A DNA stretch of 64,000 bases, taken from Chaunax sp. Z400 (lineage: Eukaryota > Chordata > Actinopteri > Lophiiformes > Chaunacidae). The notes beneath the pieces are model-generated. The model was not told where the DNA came from, did not search any database, and worked only from the letters and a program-made list of their open reading frames with translations. Shown one piece after another: positions 48,915-64,000 of this stretch. The stretch lies in NCBI GenBank assembly GCA_037577475.1, contig CM075206.1, forward strand, positions 11,575,401 to 11,639,400, in the 5' to 3' direction. Both the position numbers and the translations under genes were made by a program. The stretch's first letter is position 1. Every line of letters starts with the position of its first letter.

Positions 48915-51109
48915 ACTGACATTAAAGATCAAACACTCTTTATTGAACTCAACAGAACTGAGAGCAAAACATATGGGTTATGGTTTTTGTCTGCTGGAGC
49001 CTGATAATCCATTGCCATTGTTATGTTCAAGGGTGTGTGTGTTTATATATGTTTATTTCATTATTTAAAAAAAAAAAGAAAAAAAAAGAAGAAGAAAAGA
49101 AATGTGTGGAAAGAGGAAGTCATCTTTGAGGCCGCAGTAAAAGGCAGGCTGAGTTCACCAGCTGTCTGATATCGTTGATAAATGTGTTCCACAGTTAGCA
49201 CCCAACCATGAGGCTACGATGATGAATGTCAAAAAACATTCATGTAACGGGGGTGACACGGCAGCAGTTTCACCAGACAGACACACAAAAATCGAATTCA
49301 CAACAAAGTAACAAAGTTGGCAACTGGAACACATCGTTCTGTAAATGCTACAGTAAGACAAACATATCGAACAATAACAGGAAAAACAACATGGTTAGAA
49401 AATATACAGTGTACATCTTTAGAATGTATGCTGGACAGCAGTGGCACTGTTGGAGTCGAGCTCAATTCACTGTCGACACAGCAGCAGCCTCTTCATCCTG
49501 AACATGTCGCTCTTGCAACTGAACGAACAACCTTGACTCATGCTCTATTAGACATGCATGTTTGCGTGTGTATGTGCATCACAGAGCGTAGGTGTAAACC
49601 TCTCGCGCACTGCATAACGTGCAGCTCTCTTATAGACTAATGCAGCTGCCCCTAGACAACTATACTTGAAACTCTTTTTTTCTTTTTTCCTTAGGATTTG
49701 AGAGAAATTTGCTTTGACTGTGATTCGTGTGTAATTGAACACTCAAATCAAGAACCACAAAATGTCTGAAAACTCCGATTATTGAGAATTAATGCAACGG
49801 TAGTTAGTTAGTTTATGTTAAATAGTCCTGCGATAGGCGTCATGGCTCAACAGCTTGAAGGCACAATGGATTAGTAGCCGAATATCAGCTTCACCTCTGC
49901 CAGATCTCAAATATTAGTTGTCAGTGCTCTTTTTTATGCTGCTTCGCTCACTCAACGCGTGGAATATAGACATTAATACAACTAAATGTCATGAAAGTTG
50001 TTAAATATAACAAACCCTATTCATCTGACCTACACATATACGCACAGATACATGCACGTACTGGAAACCCAAAGCCCAAATTGACAAATTTCCTCAACTC
50101 AAAGTCGAACATTTAATGCAAACATCTGTTCTGATCTGTAACTGACATAAGAGTCAGTTACTTGGCAAAGAAAGTAACTCAAGTCTGAATGAGGAAAGGC
50201 TCTTGGTGTCACCCATTCCAAATAAAAACAACAACAAAGTTGCCACGCTGAGCTTAAACCAACCATGGAGTGTCATGATTTTCCATCACGCTCTGCATCA
50301 TCAGAAACTCCTCTCTGTTCCTCCTCAGAAAAGAATGTCTCATACAATCGAACGTCATAAGATTTCGACATAAAACTCTATATTTCATACATATACTGTA
50401 TAATGTAATGGACAGACATATCATATTATTGTAATATAGATCTGAAATTTGTCATTAGTATTTACTATACGTATTGGACTCTGAATCTTTGAGAAAAATA
50501 ACATAAAATACTGTATTTACAAAGTGACTTTTGGCATCCATATTCAACTCTATATTACCACAATATACCATAGGTGGCATGTCATTTGACAGATATGAGT
50601 GTTGACAGACTAGTGCAATCACAGCCTGATAAAAAAAATAAATAAATAAATAAAATAAACAAAGAGTTTGGCATGTTGATCTGATCATTTTCGATATGAG
50701 ATTTTTTGTTAAAAAATAAAATCAAAATGCCACCAAGACTGGCAATAAATCTGTGCTGTTACACAATCCAGTATAATTATTTGTCATATACAGTATTCAA
50801 AGGACTCCTGAAAACTCCCAAGCACGATACAAAGAAGGACAAGCCAGTTAGTATGTACATGTACAGTCAGCTGTGCTCTGCTGCATAACTGTCCCTCTTC
50901 TCTGTCTAATACTCTGGATATATACGTATAAAAAACCAAAACAAACGAAAAAGATCTCTGTACATATCCTTCCCACATCCCCGCTTTCTCTGGGAGATTA
51001 TTGTCCTATTAAATGGGCTTTCCTTCATCTTTCCTGCGATTGGTCATTTCATTAAACCTCTAAGTGGTCTGACGAATCACTCCTTCTTTCAAAGTCCCAT
51101 CACTGCTAA
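48915..51109 (-). other. cntnap2 3' UTR
   Basis: About 2.2 kb follow the cntnap2 stop on the minus strand, ending at an AATAAA (plus-strand TTTATT at 48939-48944). No other gene or repeat is recognised apart from short A/T runs (49066-49100, 50629-50660). Long 3' UTRs are usual for neuronal genes. The boundary is inferred from the signal. Confidence 0.55.
48939..48944 (-). terminator. Candidate cntnap2 polyadenylation signal
   Basis: Minus-strand AATAAA about 2.17 kb after the stop; other weaker signals lie closer. Confidence 0.5.
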
Positions 51110-63689
<12,580 letters not shown>

Positions 63690-64000
63690 CTGAAACAGTG
63701 GGAGAGAGAATGACTAGAATAAAGAGAGTCTGGATCTAAAATTTATTACCACAGCCTTTCAGAAAGACCCGGCCTATGACCTGGTTCAGAGCATTAAACA
63801 GACTATACAAGCTGATGAAGAGGAGGCGGTAATTCATTGCTGTCAGGCACTGATAATAAAGAGCTCAATGCTGCCCTCTTGTGGTTTTAAAACGTAAAGG
63901 AAACTCCAAGATGTTTCTTACTCTTTGGGCTTCATGTGTCATAGCCCGACAAGTCATATATTGCTATTTAAAAGCCATAATTTAGCATGTGAGTGGTGCT
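63690..64000 (-). other. cntnap2 intron at window edge
   Basis: Upstream of the exon at 63596-63689. The acceptor tract (TTCTCTCTCCCACTGTTTCAG on the minus strand) is strong. No further exon is seen before the window ends. Confidence 0.7.

Larger units (their letters stand above)
46537..48918 (+). other. ptgds 3' UTR and convergent spacer to cntnap2
   Basis: The ptgds 3' UTR ends at about 46835 after AATAAA (46813-46818). The rest is a spacer between two convergent genes. It contains a degraded fish repeat near 47520-47570 (TTTCGTGAAAACATATTGA) and a hAT-like end at 48119. No gene recognised. Confidence 0.6.

Overview
The window is nuclear DNA from a ray-finned (teleost) fish. It holds five multi-exon vertebrate genes with compact GT-AG introns, fish-type repeats (L2-like LINE tail, Tc1-type terminal repeats, a solo LTR) and very many CA/GT microsatellites. 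The species cannot be named from sequence alone. All gene calls come from reading conserved peptides and checking that exon phases join without a frameshift. No database search was run.

Layout, left to right. (1) pip4k2a, minus strand, exons 1-6 between 6202 and 23766; the 3' exons lie beyond the left edge. (2) armc3, plus strand, 17 coding exons, 27908-36096, divergent from pip4k2a. A textbook RFX X-box lies about 320 bp upstream of its ATG, and intron 9 carries a solo LTR. (3) msrb2, plus, 36887-38729, a zinc-binding mitochondrial methionine-R-sulfoxide reductase. (4) c8g, plus, 39865-42774, the lipocalin subunit of complement C8, with all three diagnostic cysteines. (5) A ptgds-like lipocalin, plus, 45030-46536, lacking the catalytic cysteine of mammalian prostaglandin D synthase. 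(6) The last four coding exons of cntnap2, minus, 51110-63689, convergent with the lipocalin and continuing past the right edge.

The genes form no pathway. pip4k2a-armc3-msrb2 matches the human 10p12 neighbourhood, and c8g next to ptgds matches human 9q34.3. In human, CNTNAP2 is on 7q. The window therefore records either an ancestral fish linkage or lineage-specific joins. I found no operon, CRISPR array or evidently novel gene system. The most interesting features are regulatory and structural: two RFX-type X-boxes (armc3 promoter; palindromic copy in a purine-rich tract of a cntnap2 intron), a 206-bp perfectly alternating purine-pyrimidine tract, a nearly complete palindrome made of two abutting Tc1-type ends next to a (CA)80 array, and the solo LTR.
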